Assembly: GCA_902626065.1 (NCBI GenBank)
Contig: CACODT010000009.1
Coordinates: forward strand, 1 to 41,181
Reading direction: 5' to 3'
Source of the DNA: an uncultured Candidatus Actinomarina sp.
Lineage (GTDB): Bacteria; Actinomycetota; Acidimicrobiia; Actinomarinales; Actinomarinaceae
DNA length: 41,181 bases
The translations under genes were made by a program, and so were the position numbers. Under the pieces are notes generated by a model. The model was given only the letters and a program-made list of their open reading frames with translations, made no database searches and was not told the origin of the DNA. Below are positions 32,832 to 41,181 of this stretch, piece after piece (position 1 is the first letter of the stretch; each line of letters begins with the position of its first letter).

Positions 32832-33029
32832 ATGCCAAAAGGTAAAGTTAAATGGTTCAACAAAACTAAAGGTTATGGTTTTATTGAACCTGAAGAAGGC
32901 GATAAAGACGTCTTTGTTCATATTTCTGCGGTTAAGAATTCAGGAATGGAAGATCTTGAAGAAGGTCAAGATCTTGAATTCGAAATTGTTGAAAATAATG
33001 GTAAAAGTTCAGCAGAAAATTTAAAGTAG
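32832..33029 (+). CDS. Cold-shock-like nucleic-acid-binding protein
   Basis: 65 residues, a single cold-shock domain: [20 protein letters not shown] (4-23) holding RNP1 (KGYGFI) and VFVHIS (27-32) as RNP2. It binds single-stranded RNA/DNA as a chaperone or antiterminator. An AAAGGAAA ribosome site lies 8-14 bases before ATG. The preceding gap is only 69 bases, so a long cold-box leader would have to extend into the upstream gene. It is convergent with the tRNA gene 8 bases on. Confidence 0.96.
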   Translation: MPKGKVKWFNKTKGYGFIEPEEGDKDVFVHISAVKNSGMEDLEEGQDLEFEIVENNGKSSAENLK

Positions 33030-33037
33030 CATTCTAG

Positions 33038-33110
33038 CGGCCACGGCAGGATTCGAACCTGCGACACCAGGTTTAGGAAACCTGTGCTCTATCCCCTGAG
33101 CTACGCGGCC
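33038..33110 (-). tRNA. tRNA-Arg, anticodon CCT
   Basis: On the minus strand a complete cloverleaf of 73 bases: acceptor GGCCGCG/CGTGGCC with one G-T pair and discriminator G, D arm with GCTC...GAGC, anticodon stem CAGGT/ACCTG with loop TTCCTAA (anticodon CCT, reading AGG codons), variable loop GTGTC and T arm GCAGG-TTCGAAT-CCTGC. The 3' CCA is not encoded; after the discriminator comes CTAGAA, so CCA must be added enzymatically. Confidence 0.97.
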
Positions 33111-33163
33111 ATAAAAATTAGGTTAAACTAATTTCATATATAACTATCTATTAAAGGATTAAG

Positions 33164-34135
33164 TTGCTTGCAGTAGACGTTAAGAATATTAACAAAATTT
33201 TTGCGAACAAACAGGATACAGTTGAGGCTGTTAAGGATGTTAGTTTTCAAGTAAACCAAGGCGAGATCTTTGGCTTATTAGGCCCTAATGGAGCAGGCAA
33301 ATCGACAACTATTTTGATGCTCACAACGCTTCTAAGCATAACAAAAGGAAGTGCATCTATTTTAGGTTTAGATGTTGCAACTAACGATAAATTAGTGCGA
33401 GAGAAAATTGGTGTTGCTCTTCAAGACACAGGAATAGACAATTTGCTTACAGGTAGAGAATTATTTTTTACAACATGCAGGCTTTGGGGATATTCAAAAA
33501 AAGATTCTGAAAAAAGAACAGCAGAACTTTTAGAACTAGTTGGCTTAATGGAAGCTGCTGATAGAAGAGTAAAAACTTATTCCGGTGGTATGAAACGTAG
33601 ACTAGACCTTGGCTTAAGTTTAGTTCATTCTCCAGAAGTCCTTTTTTTGGATGAACCAACATCAGGCTTAGACCCAGGATCAAGACGCGTTTTATGGGAT
33701 GAAATTAAACGACTTCGTGATAACGGAGTAACAATTATTCTTACAACACAGTATCTTGAAGAAGCTGATGAGTTAGCTGATAGAATTGCAATTATTGACG
33801 AGGGTTTGGTTGTTGCCGAGGGAACATCAGATCAATTAAAAGCAGGTATAGGTGGTGATGTTATAACTTTTTCATTTGAAAATAATGATGATCTAGAAAA
33901 TGCAAAAAATATTTTAAAAAGCACAGTCCAAGAAAAAAATGAATTAAGAATTACAGTCAAGGATGGGGCATCAAAAATCCCTGGGTATTTAAAAGACCTG
34001 AGTAGTAATGGAGTAGAAGTAAGTTCAGTTTCAGCAAGCAAGCCAACATTAGATGATGTTTTTCTTCAAGTAACAGGATATAGATTAGAAGGTTCGGAAG
34101 ATATTAAAAAGGAAGAGGAAAAGAGTAAAAGATAA
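33164..34135 (+). CDS. ABC transporter ATP-binding protein (DrrA-like)
   Basis: 323 residues with Walker A GPNGAGKST (about 40-48), signature YSGGMKRRLDLG (about 139-150), Walker B LFLDEPTSGLDP (about 160-171) and a C-terminal domain of about 90 residues, as in DrrA-type drug/lipid exporters. A TTG start with AAAGGA 5-6 bases upstream is the only good choice. The permease starts at the stop codon (TAATGG), so they form one exporter. Substrate unknown. Confidence 0.93.
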   Translation: MLAVDVKNINKIFANKQDTVEAVKDVSFQVNQGEIFGLLGPNGAGKSTTILMLTTLLSITKGSASILGLDVATNDKLVREKIGVALQDTGIDNLLTGRELFFTTCRLWGYSKKDSEKRTAELLELVGLMEAADRRVKTYSGGMKRRLDLGLSLVHSPEVLFLDEPTSGLDPGSRRVLWDEIKRLRDNGVTIILTTQYLEEADELADRIAIIDEGLVVAEGTSDQLKAGIGGDVITFSFENNDDLENAKNILKSTVQEKNELRITVKDGASKIPGYLKDLSSNGVEVSSVSASKPTLDDVFLQVTGYRLEGSEDIKKEEEKSKR

Positions 34136-34932
34136 TGGAGTCAAATAGGTCCTTTCTACTACAGCTACAAATCTTGACAAAAAGAATGGTTTTGAGAGTT
34201 GTAAGACGACCACTTGCTGAACTACCAAATATATTTATTTCAGCATTTTTCCTCTTCGTATATGACGGAGCATTAGGTGATGTTTTTGGTGGATCTGTTA
34301 GTGGAACTCCTTTTGATTTTGCAAATGGAAATTTTGTTAATTTTATTCTTCCAGTTTCTATATTATCTGCTTCATTAAGTGGTGCTGCATCAGGGATATA
34401 TTTAGTTGAAGATATTGAATCAGGGGTATTTAAACGATATCAAAGTATGCCAATATCAAAATGGGCAATCATTCTAGCTCCAATGAATGTAGGAGCAGTT
34501 AAAGTATTGCTTCAAGCTAGTTTAATACTGCTAATAGGAAATATTATTGGTGCAGATCCCGTCGTTGGAGCAATAGGATATTTGGTTGTTTTATCCTTGG
34601 CATTCATCGGAGGTATGGGGATTGCAGGATACTCAGTTGCAGCTGGTGTTAAATCGGGCTCTTCACAAGGAGCACAAGCTGCGACATTTTTATTCTTCCC
34701 TGCTCTTTTTTTAGCACCCACATTTGTACCTAGAGAAGCATTAAAAGGATGGTTGCAAACAGCTGCTGCTTTTAACCCAACAACCTACTTAATCGAGTCA
34801 ATGAGATCTGTATTGGTTGAAGGATGGGTAATTGATGTATTACTTAAAGGATATTTAGTAGGTGGTATTTTTGCAGCTATCACTCTATTTCTTGCTGTAA
34901 CTTCAGCTAGAAAAGCTACAGAAAAAGCATAA
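34135..34932 (+). CDS. ABC-2 type transporter permease (DrrB-like)
   Basis: 265 residues with about six membrane helices. VYDGALGDVFG near 41-51 and the pattern FLFFPALFLAPTFVPREALKGWLQ near 182-205 resemble ABC-2 permeases of the DrrB type, where a helix follows FxPxxxLPxW. It pairs with the ATPase gene with 1-base overlap. Drug, lipid or glycolipid export is possible; the sequence does not say which. Confidence 0.9.
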   Translation: MESNRSFLLQLQILTKRMVLRVVRRPLAELPNIFISAFFLFVYDGALGDVFGGSVSGTPFDFANGNFVNFILPVSILSASLSGAASGIYLVEDIESGVFKRYQSMPISKWAIILAPMNVGAVKVLLQASLILLIGNIIGADPVVGAIGYLVVLSLAFIGGMGIAGYSVAAGVKSGSSQGAQAATFLFFPALFLAPTFVPREALKGWLQTAAAFNPTTYLIESMRSVLVEGWVIDVLLKGYLVGGIFAAITLFLAVTSARKATEKA

Positions 34933-34987
34933 ATACTTTTTTAATACTAAATAAAATACATTACTCTATATAATTCTTAAGGAAATC

Positions 34988-35677
34988 ATGGAATTTACAT
35001 TAGAAGCCACAAACAGAGAGAAAACAGGTTCTGGAGAATCCAGAAGATTACGTTCTACAGGATTCATTCCGGCTGTAATGTATGGTCTTGGATCTGAACC
35101 TCAATCATTGCTATTAGATGCTAGAGAATTTAATAATGCGTTAAAGACGGAGGCAGGTTCGAATGTAATTTTAAATGTCAACATTGGAAAAGATTCTCAG
35201 CCTGCACTTGCTAGGGAGATTCAAAGACATGCTTTCAAAGATGAAATTGTACATGTTGATCTAGTAAGAATTGATTTATCACAAACTGTTGAGGCGGATG
35301 TCCAAGTTAACTTTATTGGAACTCCACTTGGAGTCAAAGAAGAGGGTGGAGTTGTCCAAACAGTCAATAATACTATTTCAATTACAGCTCTTCCAACAAA
35401 TATTCCGTCTTCCATAGATATAGATATCGCACCATTAAATGTTGGAGACAATGTGACAGCAACAGATATTGAGTTACCTGAAGGGGTTGCATTAGCTTCA
35501 GAAGATGATGATTCAATTCTTGTAACAATAACCATTCCACGTGCTGCTATTGAAGAAGAAGAAGTTGTTGATGAAGAGCTTGAGGGTGAAGAAGGCGATG
35601 AAGAGGCTGGTGAGAGTGATGGAGAATCTGAAGAAAGTTCAGATGATGCAGAACCAGCAGAAGAAAGTGGAGAATAA
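34988..35677 (+). CDS. rplY: 50S ribosomal protein L25/general stress protein Ctc
   Basis: 229 residues: an N-terminal L25 domain (EATNREKTGSGESRRLR near 5-21, FIPAVMYG near 27-34) binding 5S rRNA, and the C-terminal TL5/CTC beta domain (about 95-190), followed by a strongly acidic tail of about 38 residues (mostly E, D, S, G), longer than in most relatives. AAGGA lies 4 bases before ATG, with a TATAAT-like box at 34969-34974. It overlaps pth by 11 bases. L25-pth is a common order. Confidence 0.95.
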   Translation: MEFTLEATNREKTGSGESRRLRSTGFIPAVMYGLGSEPQSLLLDAREFNNALKTEAGSNVILNVNIGKDSQPALAREIQRHAFKDEIVHVDLVRIDLSQTVEADVQVNFIGTPLGVKEEGGVVQTVNNTISITALPTNIPSSIDIDIAPLNVGDNVTATDIELPEGVALASEDDDSILVTITIPRAAIEEEEVVDEELEGEEGDEEAGESDGESEESSDDAEPAEESGE

Positions 35678-36263
35678 ATCTACATTTGTTTTAGTTGGAC
35701 TTTGGAATCCTCAACCAAAATACATTAATACTCGTCATAATATTGGTGCAGATGCCTTATTTTCTTACTCTCAAAAAAAGAATTTACAGTTTGAATTAGA
35801 TAACTCAGGAAGTTTTCAATCGACAAAATTTGAAATAGAAGATAAATTAGTGAATCTATTAATTCCCATGACTTCAATGAATAATTCAGGCCAAGGCTTA
35901 AAAGCTTTTTTAATGAATACTGGAATAAAGGATTATGAAATGATGGTTATACATGATGACATAGACCTAGCTTTCGGTAGATTCCGAATTAAAAAAGGGA
36001 GTTCTGATGGAGGTCACAATGGTATTAAATCAATTGATTCATCTTTAGGACACAGTAACTATTGGAGATTTAAAATTGGTCTTGGACGACCTCCGTCATC
36101 CTTAGATCCTGCAGACTATGTTTTATCGAGGTTTAATAATGACGAGAGAGAAGAAGTTGAGTTTATAATTGAAGACAGTATGGATATCATTGACATCTTT
36201 TTAGAAAATTCAGAAAATGGAATAAAAAATGCATCTGAACGAAGAATAATTGATGTGATTTAA
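35667..36263 (+). CDS. pth: Peptidyl-tRNA hydrolase
   Basis: 198 residues from GTG 35667 (11-base overlap with rplY; longer readings back to 35541 give a basic stretch that is just the other frame of the acidic tail). The catalytic and binding residues are all present: N14, H24 (TRHN), N72 (MN.SG), D97 (HDD) and N118 (GGHNG). The first motif reads GLWNPQ instead of GLGNPG, with W13 and Q16 replacing two glycines. It frees peptides from stalled peptidyl-tRNA. The stop overlaps the pgsA ATG by one base. Confidence 0.94.
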   Translation: MENKSTFVLVGLWNPQPKYINTRHNIGADALFSYSQKKNLQFELDNSGSFQSTKFEIEDKLVNLLIPMTSMNNSGQGLKAFLMNTGIKDYEMMVIHDDIDLAFGRFRIKKGSSDGGHNGIKSIDSSLGHSNYWRFKIGLGRPPSSLDPADYVLSRFNNDEREEVEFIIEDSMDIIDIFLENSENGIKNASERRIIDVI

Positions 36264-36811
36264 TGAAAAAATATATACCTGACTTATTAGCAATTTTTCG
36301 TATAGTTTCATCACCTATTATTTTGTATCTTATTTTGGCTGACGGATCAAGTGAGGGTTTAATGTTAGTACCTGCAATAATTGCTTTTATTGCAGCATGG
36401 ACAGATTTTTTTGATGGTCGTTTAGCAAGAAAATGGAATGTATCTTCAAAAATGGGCGCATTTTTAGATACAATTGCAGATAAAATCTTTATCACATTTA
36501 TATTTGTAGGTTTTACATATATTGACAGAGTTAGTATTTGGGTCACTGTACTTTTAATTGTTAGAGAGTTTGTCATTACAGGACTTAGAGGCCTTGCAGG
36601 AAATGATGGGATAATGATCCCACCAAGTAAATTTGGTAAGGCAAAAGCAAGTCTTCAGTTTTGGGCTATTGGTTTTGTAATGATAGATTTTCCTTTTTCA
36701 ATCTTAGACTTGACCATTGCAGAATTATTTGTAATGCATGCCCTAATATTTTCCTATATATCTGGCTATCAATATATTGTTGCTTACTTCAAATCGAAGA
36801 ATGAAATATAA
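36263..36811 (+). CDS. pgsA: CDP-diacylglycerol-glycerol-3-phosphate phosphatidyltransferase-like protein
   Basis: 182 residues with about four to five helices and the complete CDP-alcohol phosphotransferase signature: D48, D51-G52, A55-R56, G65, D69, D73. Such enzymes make phosphatidylglycerophosphate from CDP-diacylglycerol at the membrane; other CDP-alcohol transferases share the signature, so the acceptor is inferred from overall similarity to PgsA (RVSSPIILYL-like start). It overlaps pth by 1 base and the next gene by 11. Confidence 0.88.
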   Translation: MKKYIPDLLAIFRIVSSPIILYLILADGSSEGLMLVPAIIAFIAAWTDFFDGRLARKWNVSSKMGAFLDTIADKIFITFIFVGFTYIDRVSIWVTVLLIVREFVITGLRGLAGNDGIMIPPSKFGKAKASLQFWAIGFVMIDFPFSILDLTIAELFVMHALIFSYISGYQYIVAYFKSKNEI

Positions 36812-37796
36812 AAATATTTTCTTAACAGGATCAACAGGCATTTTAGGAAAGCCTTTACTAAAAAAACTTATAACTGAAGGTCATAATGTTTACGCACTAT
36901 CAAGAAACAAAACGAATGATGATTTCTTGATTTCAAACAACGCTCAAATTATTTATGGAGATTTATTTGATGAAGATATTTATAAACAACTTCAAAACAA
37001 ATCAATTAACGCAGTATTCCATGTAGCTGGGGAAAACAAAAAATGTCAGAAAGATCCCTCTGGTATGTTCAGAACAAATATCGAAGGAACAAAACAAATG
37101 TTAGAGCTTGGAAATAAACTAAATATTGAAAAATTTATATATACATCTTCAGCTGCAACTCTTGGAGAAAAAAAGGGAAGTATTGGAAATGAGGACTCTG
37201 TTCATAGAGGCACATTTCTCTCTGATTATGAAGAATCAAAATATTTAGCTGAAGAAGTCGCCTTTGCATTTAATAAGGATTTTGAATTTGTATGTATTAA
37301 CCCCTCTTCTGTTCAAGGACCAGGAAGAATATCTGGAACTGCAAAACTTCTCATATCAACACTGAATAAAAAATTTCCACCATTAATAAAAAGCTCCGTC
37401 TCTGTAGTTGATATTAACGATTGCACGAATGGTCACTATCTAGGACTGATAAATGGAAAAAATAACGAAAGGTACGTACTTAATAGTTTCAGATTAGATA
37501 TTGAAACATTAATAGAAAATTTACAATCCATTACTAATTGGGATGGCACTCCAATATATATTTCAAAAAAAGTTTTGACTGGTTTAGGTCCGCTGTTTGA
37601 AATTTTTGGTAAATTTTCATCATTAAGTGGTGTTATATGTGGTGAAACAATAAGAGTTCTCAATCACGGGCATTTATATGACGGTGAGAAAGCTAAAAAT
37701 CAACTTGGATTAAATTACACATCGATTCATGATTTTATATCAAAAACTATTTCCTGGCTAAACAGTGAAAAATTGACAAAACTAGATATTAAGTAA
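36801..37796 (+). CDS. NAD(P)-dependent epimerase/dehydratase-type SDR
   Basis: 331 residues from ATG 36801, inside the end of pgsA. GSTGILGKPLLKKL near 10-23 is the extended-SDR nucleotide loop, GDLFDED near 53-59, HVAGENK near 74-80 and catalytic YEESK near 145-149. It resembles dihydroflavonol-4-reductase/3-beta-hydroxysteroid dehydrogenase-like proteins, but the substrate cannot be read. The mazG ATG follows 2 bases after its stop. Confidence 0.87.
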   Translation: MKYKNIFLTGSTGILGKPLLKKLITEGHNVYALSRNKTNDDFLISNNAQIIYGDLFDEDIYKQLQNKSINAVFHVAGENKKCQKDPSGMFRTNIEGTKQMLELGNKLNIEKFIYTSSAATLGEKKGSIGNEDSVHRGTFLSDYEESKYLAEEVAFAFNKDFEFVCINPSSVQGPGRISGTAKLLISTLNKKFPPLIKSSVSVVDINDCTNGHYLGLINGKNNERYVLNSFRLDIETLIENLQSITNWDGTPIYISKKVLTGLGPLFEIFGKFSSLSGVICGETIRVLNHGHLYDGEKAKNQLGLNYTSIHDFISKTISWLNSEKLTKLDIK

Positions 37797-37797
37797 T

Positions 37798-38538
37798 ATG
37801 AATGAGTTCAATAACCTGCTTGACATAGTTTCACAATTGAGAAAGGAGTGTCCGTGGGACAAGGAGCAAACACATGAAAGTCTTGCCAAACATTTAATTG
37901 AGGAATCATACGAATTATTAGATGTTCTATCGAATTTAGATGACTCACAAAATAAATTTAATGAACTTAAAGAAGAATTAGGAGATTTATTATTACAAAT
38001 ACTATTGCACTCGGAAATTGCTTCCGAAAAAAATTACTTTTCGATAATTGAGGTTATAAATTCCCTAAAACAAAAATTAGTAAAACGGCATCCTCATGTC
38101 TTTGATAAAAAAAACCTGAACTCCTCAGAGGAAGTAGAGAAACAGTGGGAGGAGATTAAAAAAGAAGAGAATGAATCTATATTTGATGATATAAATACAA
38201 AACTCCCTCCAGTTAGTACTGCATTTAAAGTACAGAGAAAAGCAAAAACACTGAATTTAAGTTACAAAAACTACGATGAGGCATTAGATGATTTAATTTC
38301 TGAAATAAATGAACTTAAAGAAGCAAATTCATTAGAAGAAAGAAAATCTGAACTCGGTGATGTGTATTTTTCACTAATAAACGTTTCTAGATATTTAGAA
38401 GCTGATCCTGAAATACAATTAAAAAAATCAATTCAAACCTTTGTAAATCGAGCAAAATATGTAGAAAAGAACATAAATGAAGAGACAGACATCAGCATTC
38501 TTTGGGAAGAGGCCAAGAAAAATCAAATAGATTCGTAA
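37798..38538 (+). CDS. mazG: Nucleoside triphosphate pyrophosphohydrolase MazG
   Basis: 246 residues with two MazG repeats: CPWDKEQTHESL (18-29), the metal-binding EESYELLD near 37-44 and EELGDLL near 61-67, KRHPHVFD near 95-102 (first repeat), then DEALDDLISEINELKEA and KSELGDVYFSL (second). It hydrolyses NTPs to NMP and PPi, limiting non-standard nucleotides or (p)ppGpp effects. Full two-domain length. Upstream of eno as in many actinobacteria. Confidence 0.95.
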   Translation: MNEFNNLLDIVSQLRKECPWDKEQTHESLAKHLIEESYELLDVLSNLDDSQNKFNELKEELGDLLLQILLHSEIASEKNYFSIIEVINSLKQKLVKRHPHVFDKKNLNSSEEVEKQWEEIKKEENESIFDDINTKLPPVSTAFKVQRKAKTLNLSYKNYDEALDDLISEINELKEANSLEERKSELGDVYFSLINVSRYLEADPEIQLKKSIQTFVNRAKYVEKNINEETDISILWEEAKKNQIDS

Positions 38539-38550
38539 AGATTATTTTTT

Positions 38551-38571
38551 CTGTTAGATTTTAATTAACAG
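38551..38571 (+). other. Hairpin overlapping the enolase ribosome-binding site
   Basis: CTGTTA (38551-38556) can pair with TAACAG (38566-38571) around a 9-base loop. The right arm covers the start of the CAGGG Shine-Dalgarno (38570-38573) ahead of ATG 38576. A weak stem, possibly modulating enolase translation. Confidence 0.3.
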
Positions 38572-38575
38572 GGTT

Positions 38576-39847
38576 ATGAATAAAAAAATAAAAAGTATCA
38601 GCGCTCGTCATATATTAGATTCAAGGGCAAATCCAACTATTGAAGTTGAAATTATCACAGATGACAATACATTAGGTCGTGCGGCAGTACCTTCTGGAGC
38701 ATCTACAGGAGCGCTCGAGGCTCATGAACTTAGAGATAATGACAGCTCTTTCAATGGTAAGGGAGTGAATAAGGCTATTGAAAATGTTAAAACAACGATC
38801 TCGAAATCACTAGTTGGTATCGACGTTACTGATCAAAATGAAATCGATAAAACGCTAATTGAACTAGATGGAACAGACAATAAAAACAACCTTGGAGCTA
38901 ATGCTATTCTTGCTGTCTCTATGGCCTCAATGAGAGCAAGTGCAAATTTACAAAGTAAACAACTTTTTGAACTTTTCCCTAATATTTATGGACAACCTTC
39001 TTTACCTGTTCCTTTTATGAATATTCTTAATGGAGGAGCCCATGCTGACAATTCTGTAGATATCCAAGAGTTTATGATCGTACCTTTTGGATTTGAAACA
39101 TTTGATAATTCTTTAAAAGCTGGTGTTGAAATTTATCATACATTAAAAAAAAGACTTAAAACTAATAAGCTTTCAACTAACGTTGGTGACGAAGGTGGCT
39201 TTGCTCCAAACTTCAGCTCTTCAAAAGAAATTCTAGATGAAATCATGCAGTCCATCTCTGAAGCAGGATATGACCCCGGAGTGAATGTTTCTCTTGCTTT
39301 AGATGTTGCATCCTCAGAATTCTTTGAGGATAGTTTTTACAAAATAGAAGGTAATCAGCTCAACAGTATTGAAATGGCTGATTATCTGATTGACTTAACA
39401 ACGAAGTATCCGATTATTTCTATAGAAGATGGGTTAGCTGAAGATGATTGGGATGGTTGGAATTACTTGACAGATAAAATCGGTAAAAATATTCAACTTG
39501 TTGGCGATGACTTATTTGTCACTCAAGAAAAAATACTACAAAAAGGAATTGATGATAAATGTGCAAACTCGATATTAGTCAAAGTAAATCAAGTTGGAAG
39601 TGTTACAGAAACAATTAACACAATGATGCTCGCAAAAGAAAATAGATATACATCAGTCATATCACATAGATCTGGAGAAACGGAGGACACATTTATAAGT
39701 CATTTATGTGTAGGTACATCAAGTGGACAAATCAAAACAGGTGCTCCAGCTCGATCTGAGAGAACAGCTAAATATAATGAACTACTTAGAATCGGAGAGT
39801 TGGTAGGTTTTGAAAAGTTTAATTTACAAAACTGGGGACATGTTTAA
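38576..39847 (+). CDS. eno: Enolase
   Basis: 423 residues with all hallmarks: ARHILDSRANPT near 9-20, SGASTGALEAHELRD near 42-56, NVGDEGGFAP near 202-211, EDGLAEDDW near 283-291, GDDLFVT near 308-314, LVKVNQVGS with the catalytic Lys near 335-343 and SHRSGETED near 362-370. Converts 2-phosphoglycerate to PEP; it would connect the glycerate kinase and PPDK reactions of this window. It overlaps the ftsB-like gene by 1 base. Length is normal. Confidence 0.97.
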   Translation: MNKKIKSISARHILDSRANPTIEVEIITDDNTLGRAAVPSGASTGALEAHELRDNDSSFNGKGVNKAIENVKTTISKSLVGIDVTDQNEIDKTLIELDGTDNKNNLGANAILAVSMASMRASANLQSKQLFELFPNIYGQPSLPVPFMNILNGGAHADNSVDIQEFMIVPFGFETFDNSLKAGVEIYHTLKKRLKTNKLSTNVGDEGGFAPNFSSSKEILDEIMQSISEAGYDPGVNVSLALDVASSEFFEDSFYKIEGNQLNSIEMADYLIDLTTKYPIISIEDGLAEDDWDGWNYLTDKIGKNIQLVGDDLFVTQEKILQKGIDDKCANSILVKVNQVGSVTETINTMMLAKENRYTSVISHRSGETEDTFISHLCVGTSSGQIKTGAPARSERTAKYNELLRIGELVGFEKFNLQNWGHV

Positions 39848-40224
39848 TGTTAAGGCAAAACCTATTTTCAAAAATAATGTTTTTAGCAACATCCTTTATT
39901 TTTGTATTTTTTATATTTGATACATGGGAACTAAGTTTTAAAGATTATCAATCCTTACAGCTACAACTTGAAAAACGACAAGAAGTAGCAAAGGATTTAA
40001 GAGATGAAATTAGTTTTATACAACAAAAGATCGATGATCTAGAAGATCCTGAAAAATTAGATATCATTTTGCGTCAACATGGTTATGGTCTTCCAGGTGA
40101 AAATATATATAGATTCAAAGTTCCCGAACCAGTTACACCTCTTGATGAAACTCTAAAGAGCAAAAGAAGCAAAGGCCTTCTAGAATATGTAGTAGAGTTT
40201 ATTGTCGGAACAAATAGTGACTAA
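39847..40224 (+). CDS. ftsB: FtsB/DivIC-family septum formation initiator protein
   Basis: 125 residues: short cytoplasmic N-terminus, one membrane helix (about 9-28), a coiled coil (about 32-68) and the family motif DPEKLDIILRQHGYGLPGE near 67-85, then a Pro-rich stretch and a hydrophobic end. Such proteins join FtsL and FtsQ at the division site. Position straight after eno and before DUF501 is the usual actinobacterial order. Called by structure and context; sequence conservation is low. Confidence 0.87.
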   Translation: MLRQNLFSKIMFLATSFIFVFFIFDTWELSFKDYQSLQLQLEKRQEVAKDLRDEISFIQQKIDDLEDPEKLDIILRQHGYGLPGENIYRFKVPEPVTPLDETLKSKRSKGLLEYVVEFIVGTNSD

Positions 40225-40732
40225 CGAAAAAAAAACAGTTGAAGTTCAATTAAATAGAAATTTAAGAAGTGATGTCAATGTAGTGGCAAAATGCCATTTT
40301 GACCTTCCTGTTGTAGTTGATGTACCTAAAAATTTAGATGATGGGACACCATTTCCTACAATGTTTTGGTTGACATGTCCAATGTATGTTAAGAAAGTAA
40401 GCACACTTGAATCTAACGGGATGGTAAAAGAGTTAGATAAACAGCTCCAATCAAACAAAAAACTAAATGAGTTATGGAGCAAGAGACAGAAAAGCTATGA
40501 AGATGAAAGAAATAAAAAATATAAAAGTTCTATGAATTTGATTTCACCCGATGGAGGTGTAGGTGGGACACTGAAGTCGATAAAATGTCTTCATTCCCAT
40601 TTAGCTGATGAACTTGTAACAGGATTAAATACGATTGGACAAATTGTTTTAGAGAATGTAGGTGGTTGCAATTGTAATGAGCCATGTGTAGTTGATGGTA
40701 ATAAAAACATTAACTGGCGATCCGAGTGGTAA
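40202..40732 (+). CDS. DUF501 domain-containing protein
   Basis: 176 residues from TTG 40202; GTG 40217, giving an 8-base overlap (GTGACTAA) with ftsB, is an equally good start. Matches DUF501: DGTPFPTMFWLTCP near 48-61, then ESNGMVKELD near 70-79. C60, C121 and a Cys-rich CNCNEPC near 158-164 suggest metal binding. Function is unknown, but the gene between ftsB and ppx is conserved in actinobacteria. Cytoplasmic by sequence. Confidence 0.9.
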   Translation: MSEQIVTNEKKTVEVQLNRNLRSDVNVVAKCHFDLPVVVDVPKNLDDGTPFPTMFWLTCPMYVKKVSTLESNGMVKELDKQLQSNKKLNELWSKRQKSYEDERNKKYKSSMNLISPDGGVGGTLKSIKCLHSHLADELVTGLNTIGQIVLENVGGCNCNEPCVVDGNKNINWRSEW

Positions 40733-41181
40733 CAGTTGCAGCAATTGATTGTGGTTCAAATTCAACAAGATTATTAATTTCTGATGTACAAGATGGAAAA
40801 TTACAAAACCTATATAAACAACATGTTGTAACAAGGCTCAGTGACAATGTTGATACAACAAATGTCATTTCAGAGGATTCAAAAAAAAGATTTATTAAAG
40901 TACTTAGGAAATATATTAGAAAAATCGAAGAGTATGATATTCAAGAAGTATTTTGCATAGGAACTGCTGTTTTTAGAAATTCAAATAATTCAAACGAAGT
41001 AATTGAGGAAGTAAAAAAAAGATTAAATCTAGAAATTCGAATGATTTCAGGAGAGGAAGAAGGAATCCTCACAGGTCTAGGTGTCCAATCTTCCTTTGAA
41101 AAGTTAGAAAATTATCTGATAGTTGATATTGGTGGTCAAAGTACAGAATTAATTTTTGATATTGATACAAAGTTAAATATT
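40726..41181 (+). CDS. Ppx/GppA phosphatase family protein, 3' end cut by window
   Basis: Open frame from GTG 40726, overlapping the DUF501 stop, running 152 codons to the window edge without a stop. AAIDCGSNSTRLLI (5-18) is the first phosphate-binding loop of the ASKHA fold, GTAVFRNS near 86-93, ISGEEEGILTGLGV near 107-120 and IVDIGGQSTELIF near 133-145 the next. It hydrolyses polyphosphate or pppGpp. Fourth member of the eno-ftsB-DUF501-ppx run. Confidence 0.93.
   Translation, partial: MVTVAAIDCGSNSTRLLISDVQDGKLQNLYKQHVVTRLSDNVDTTNVISEDSKKRFIKVLRKYIRKIEEYDIQEVFCIGTAVFRNSNNSNEVIEEVKKRLNLEIRMISGEEEGILTGLGVQSSFEKLENYLIVDIGGQSTELIFDIDTKLNI

Noticed and set aside
35541-35666. Long N-terminal extension of pth
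   Set aside because: It is the alternative frame of the repetitive acidic tail of L25 and yields Lys/Met-rich nonsense; the Pth fold starts right after GTG 35667.
1-41181. CRISPR arrays, insertion sequences, prophage or defence islands
   Set aside because: No spaced direct repeats, transposase, integrase or restriction genes were found; all genes fit ordinary chromosomal functions and the base composition is even.

Overview
The window is compact and AT-rich (about one third G+C by eye) and comes from a bacterium with a streamlined genome. Several features point to Actinomycetota: the run enolase / FtsB-like protein / DUF501 / Ppx-GppA at the right end, an InhA-type enoyl-ACP reductase, and a biotin carboxylase fused to its carrier domain. 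Low G+C, short intergenic gaps and many overlapping start/stop codons suggest a marine, Actinomarina/Acidimicrobiia-like lineage. That placement is inference; no rRNA gene is present. I see no mobile element, CRISPR array or prophage.

Left part (1-12.9 kb). A minus-strand gene cut by the window edge encodes a CcoN-like heme-copper oxidase subunit I that appears to have lost four of the six metal-binding histidines. It diverges from a seven-gene operon for an unusual b6-type bc complex: a membrane protein, a 2[4Fe-4S] ferredoxin, a cytochrome b6-like half carrying the heme-ci cysteine, a subunit IV with a Pro/Ala-rich extension, a Rieske protein, a di-heme cytochrome c and a small membrane protein. 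An SPFH protein, nucleoside hydrolase, small unknown protein, GNAT acetyltransferase, arginine amidinohydrolase-like enzyme, unknown membrane-anchored protein, YbaK-type deacylase and tryptophanase follow.

Centre (12.9-21.6 kb), mainly central carbon and redox metabolism: glycerate kinase, three-gene proton-translocating transhydrogenase, an archaeal-type (type II) GAPDH-like protein, pyruvate phosphate dikinase, a small membrane protein and FabI/InhA.

Lipid block (21.6-30.6 kb). One long minus-strand operon reads accD - bioY - accA (BC-BCCP) - acpS - fabD - fabH - fabG - acpP - fabF. The divergent birA supplies the biotin ligase. Biotin uptake, biotin attachment, malonyl-CoA supply, ACP activation and chain elongation are thus together; a 3-hydroxyacyl-ACP dehydratase is missing, and FabI lies just beyond on the other strand.

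Right part (30.7-41.2 kb): a bi-domain oxidoreductase, cold-shock protein, tRNA-Arg(CCT), a DrrAB-like ABC exporter, then a housekeeping series: L25, Pth, PgsA, an SDR epimerase, MazG, enolase, FtsB-like protein, DUF501 and a truncated Ppx/GppA. No gene-free stretch exceeds 300 bases; the longest is the 171-base divergent region 1356-1526.
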